The notes under the pieces are model-generated. The model did no database searches, was not told where the DNA came from, and saw only the letters and a program-made list of their open reading frames with translations. The position numbers were made by a program, and so were the translations under genes. From Halogranum amylolyticum (lineage in GTDB: Archaea > Halobacteriota > Halobacteria > Halobacteriales > Haloferacaceae), in contig NZ_FODV01000007.1 in assembly GCF_900110465.1 (NCBI RefSeq), forward strand, positions 84,518 through 148,517: a DNA stretch of 64,000 nt. Reading direction: 5' to 3'. Shown in pieces: positions 62,912-64,000 of this stretch (its first letter is position 1; the number at the start of each line of letters is the position of its first letter).

Positions 62912-64000
62912 ATGTCAGACAAAAGTCACACACAACGTAGACAGAGTACCTCCGGAAGCCGACGGGTGCGCGTCATCTCGCGGCTGTTCGTCGTCGCGAT
63001 CACGATGATCGTCGTCTCCGGAAGTATCGTCGGCGCCGCCGGCGCGACGTCCGTCTCGTTGGACAACTCCCAATCGCAAGTCCAGGAGTTCATCCAACAA
63101 CTCACGGAGAACCAGGACGGGAAGCACAACGACAAGAACACCGACCAACAGCTCGACCAGCGTCAGGGCCAAGGTCAGTTCGAGACCCGCCACAGCAGCC
63201 AGGAGCAGTCACAGAGCTCCTCGCAGACCGGGAAGGCTGATCAGTTCGGTATGAACAACTGGCAGGACGTCGCTGAGGACGTCTTCCAGTACGGCACCAA
63301 CGTCCAGGCGGGCGTCCACAACGCCCAAGAGCAGATCCAGGACGCGATGCAGGAGCGCCTCGCGGGTCAGGACGGCAAGCGCAACGACCAGTCCTCCGAA
63401 CAGGACCTCCGGCAGCGCGCCGCCTCGGAGCAAAACAGCTACAAGAGCGCCCAGGGGCAGTTCCAGAACGCCGAACAGTTCAGCGAAGGCTACCAGGTCG
63501 GCTACAACAACGACCAGACGCAGAACCAGGACATCCACCAGGAGGCGACCCAGAAGCAGCACTCCAAGCGCAGCCTCCAGAGCCAGGCACAGGACGCGAC
63601 CCAGCGTCAGTCCGGCGGCCAGCTCTACGCGAAGGACGGCAAGCAGAGCCAGAGCCAGGAGATCGACTCCGAACAGCGACAGTACCAGAAGAGCCACCGC
63701 GGCGTCCAGCAGCAGACCGAGGGTTCCGCACAGGAGCAGATCGCCGGCCAGACCGGTGAAGACCACACCCAGCGACAGAAGCAGGCTGCCGACAAGGACC
63801 AGACCCAGCGACAGAAGGGTGCCCACGTCGACCAGAGCCAGGAGGCCGACTCCGAACAGGCGCAGTCCGCCTACGTCGAGGGTGAGGACAACGACCAGGT
63901 CCAGACCGAGTCCGCTCGCCAAAAGCAGAACCAGAAGCAGGACGCCAAGAAGAGCGACCAGGAGCAGAACGCAGACGCAGACCAGTCGCAGACTCAACAG
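62912..64000 (+). CDS. Exported glutamine-rich repetitive protein, truncated by the window edge
   Basis: 363 codons without a stop. N terminus MSDKSHTQRRQSTSGSRR, then a hydrophobic segment (RLFVVAITMIVVSGSIVGAA) with an AGA cleavage-like site, so it is exported or anchored. The rest is soluble, with about 80 Gln, often at every second residue (QSQSQ, QRQYQK, QKQNQKQ, QSQTQQ), alternating with Asp, Glu, Ser, Lys, Asn, and short recurring words (DGKRN, DSEQ, THxQRQK). No aromatic-rich or hydrophobic core. Third codon positions are mostly G or C, supporting this reading. Such Gln-alternating, charged sequences resemble extracellular fibre or amyloid-like proteins in pattern only; no family recognised. 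It is the first gene after a long gene-poor region. Confidence 0.75.
   Translation, partial: MSDKSHTQRRQSTSGSRRVRVISRLFVVAITMIVVSGSIVGAAGATSVSLDNSQSQVQEFIQQLTENQDGKHNDKNTDQQLDQRQGQGQFETRHSSQEQSQSSSQTGKADQFGMNNWQDVAEDVFQYGTNVQAGVHNAQEQIQDAMQERLAGQDGKRNDQSSEQDLRQRAASEQNSYKSAQGQFQNAEQFSEGYQVGYNNDQTQNQDIHQEATQKQHSKRSLQSQAQDATQRQSGGQLYAKDGKQSQSQEIDSEQRQYQKSHRGVQQQTEGSAQEQIAGQTGEDHTQRQKQAADKDQTQRQKGAHVDQSQEADSEQAQSAYVEGEDNDQVQTESARQKQNQKQDAKKSDQEQNADADQSQTQQ

Noticed and set aside
63209..63997. 262-codon minus-strand ORF, very Leu/Val-rich, looks like a membrane protein
   Set aside because: It is the antisense of the Gln-rich gene (CAG read backwards is CTG, Leu). The plus frame has a start, an export signal and G/C-rich third positions; the minus frame does not fit haloarchaeal codon use.
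1..64000. CRISPR arrays, tRNA or rRNA genes
   Set aside because: None recognised by eye. The tandem repeats at 45782 and 46828 are coding repeats in acidic proteins, not spaced CRISPR repeats. A tRNA scan was not possible.

Overview
The window is chromosomal DNA of a halophilic archaeon (class Halobacteria). The signs are high G+C with G/C-biased third codon positions, strongly acidic proteins, leaderless genes 20-35 bases downstream of archaeal TATA boxes, a TFB, a Cdc48-type AAA ATPase, a thermosome-type chaperonin, HTH_10 (Bat-like) regulators, Halobacteria-type ferredoxin and many small CxxC zinc-ribbon proteins. I cannot name the genus. No rRNA, tRNA, CRISPR array or intact insertion sequence was seen.

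Layout. 0-11 kb: HTH regulator, Mn-type pyrophosphatase, PAS/GAF/HTH_10 sensor-regulator, divergent chaperonin, formamidase and a Ca/Na exchanger-family protein. 11.4-16.2 kb: a thiamine-precursor (THI5/NMT1-type) uptake locus with an unusual HTH-THI5 fusion protein, one ATPase, two permeases and a lipoprotein binding protein. thiC lies 25 kb away (41-42.4 kb) and has the same 9-base motif at the same place before its start codon as the lipoprotein gene. 16.2-20 kb: small conserved haloarchaeal proteins, an ArsR-like regulator and a 2Fe-2S ferredoxin. 20-22.6 kb: a PQQ-dependent alcohol dehydrogenase without a signal peptide and with a lanthanide-type Asp-Tyr-Asp signature, next to an unrecognised partner. 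22.9-28.7 kb: Cdc48, a second exchanger, a methyltransferase and a UspA protein. 28.9-35.4 kb: a TGA-interrupted cyclophilin-like gene, proBA, GtrA plus a sulfatase-like enzyme, and two convergent DUF7344-like regulators, one frameshifted. 35.6-42.4 kb: small regulators, a flavin enzyme, a secreted PPC-domain protein, a tandem Dps-like protein, a DUF296 protein and thiC. 43-44.2 kb: a chimeric remnant joining part of an FAD oxidoreductase to the tail of a zinc alcohol dehydrogenase. 44.3-47 kb: a tightly coupled operon of very acidic glycine-zipper/SAP-like proteins that I cannot assign to a known system, plus an acidic neighbour. 47-52 kb: small stress or regulatory proteins, PfpI, TFB, HTH_10 and an Hsp20-like protein. 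52.6-61 kb: a fructose phosphotransferase locus with glpR (DeoR), ptfC-ptfA-ptsH-ptsI-ptfB, pfkB, class I aldolase and GAPDH, i.e. uptake of fructose as fructose-1-P and its entry into glycolysis. 61-62.9 kb: mostly gene-free. 62.9-64 kb: a secreted, glutamine-rich repetitive protein that runs off the right edge.

The candidates for something new are (1) the Gln-rich exported protein at the right edge, (2) the glycine-zipper acidic operon at 44-46 kb with a 21-residue bridging ORF, (3) the HTH-THI5 sensor and its putative shared operator, and (4) the PQQ dehydrogenase with its partner. Several genes look freshly damaged (28.9, 34.9 and 43 kb); each needs the raw sequence confirmed before any biology is inferred.
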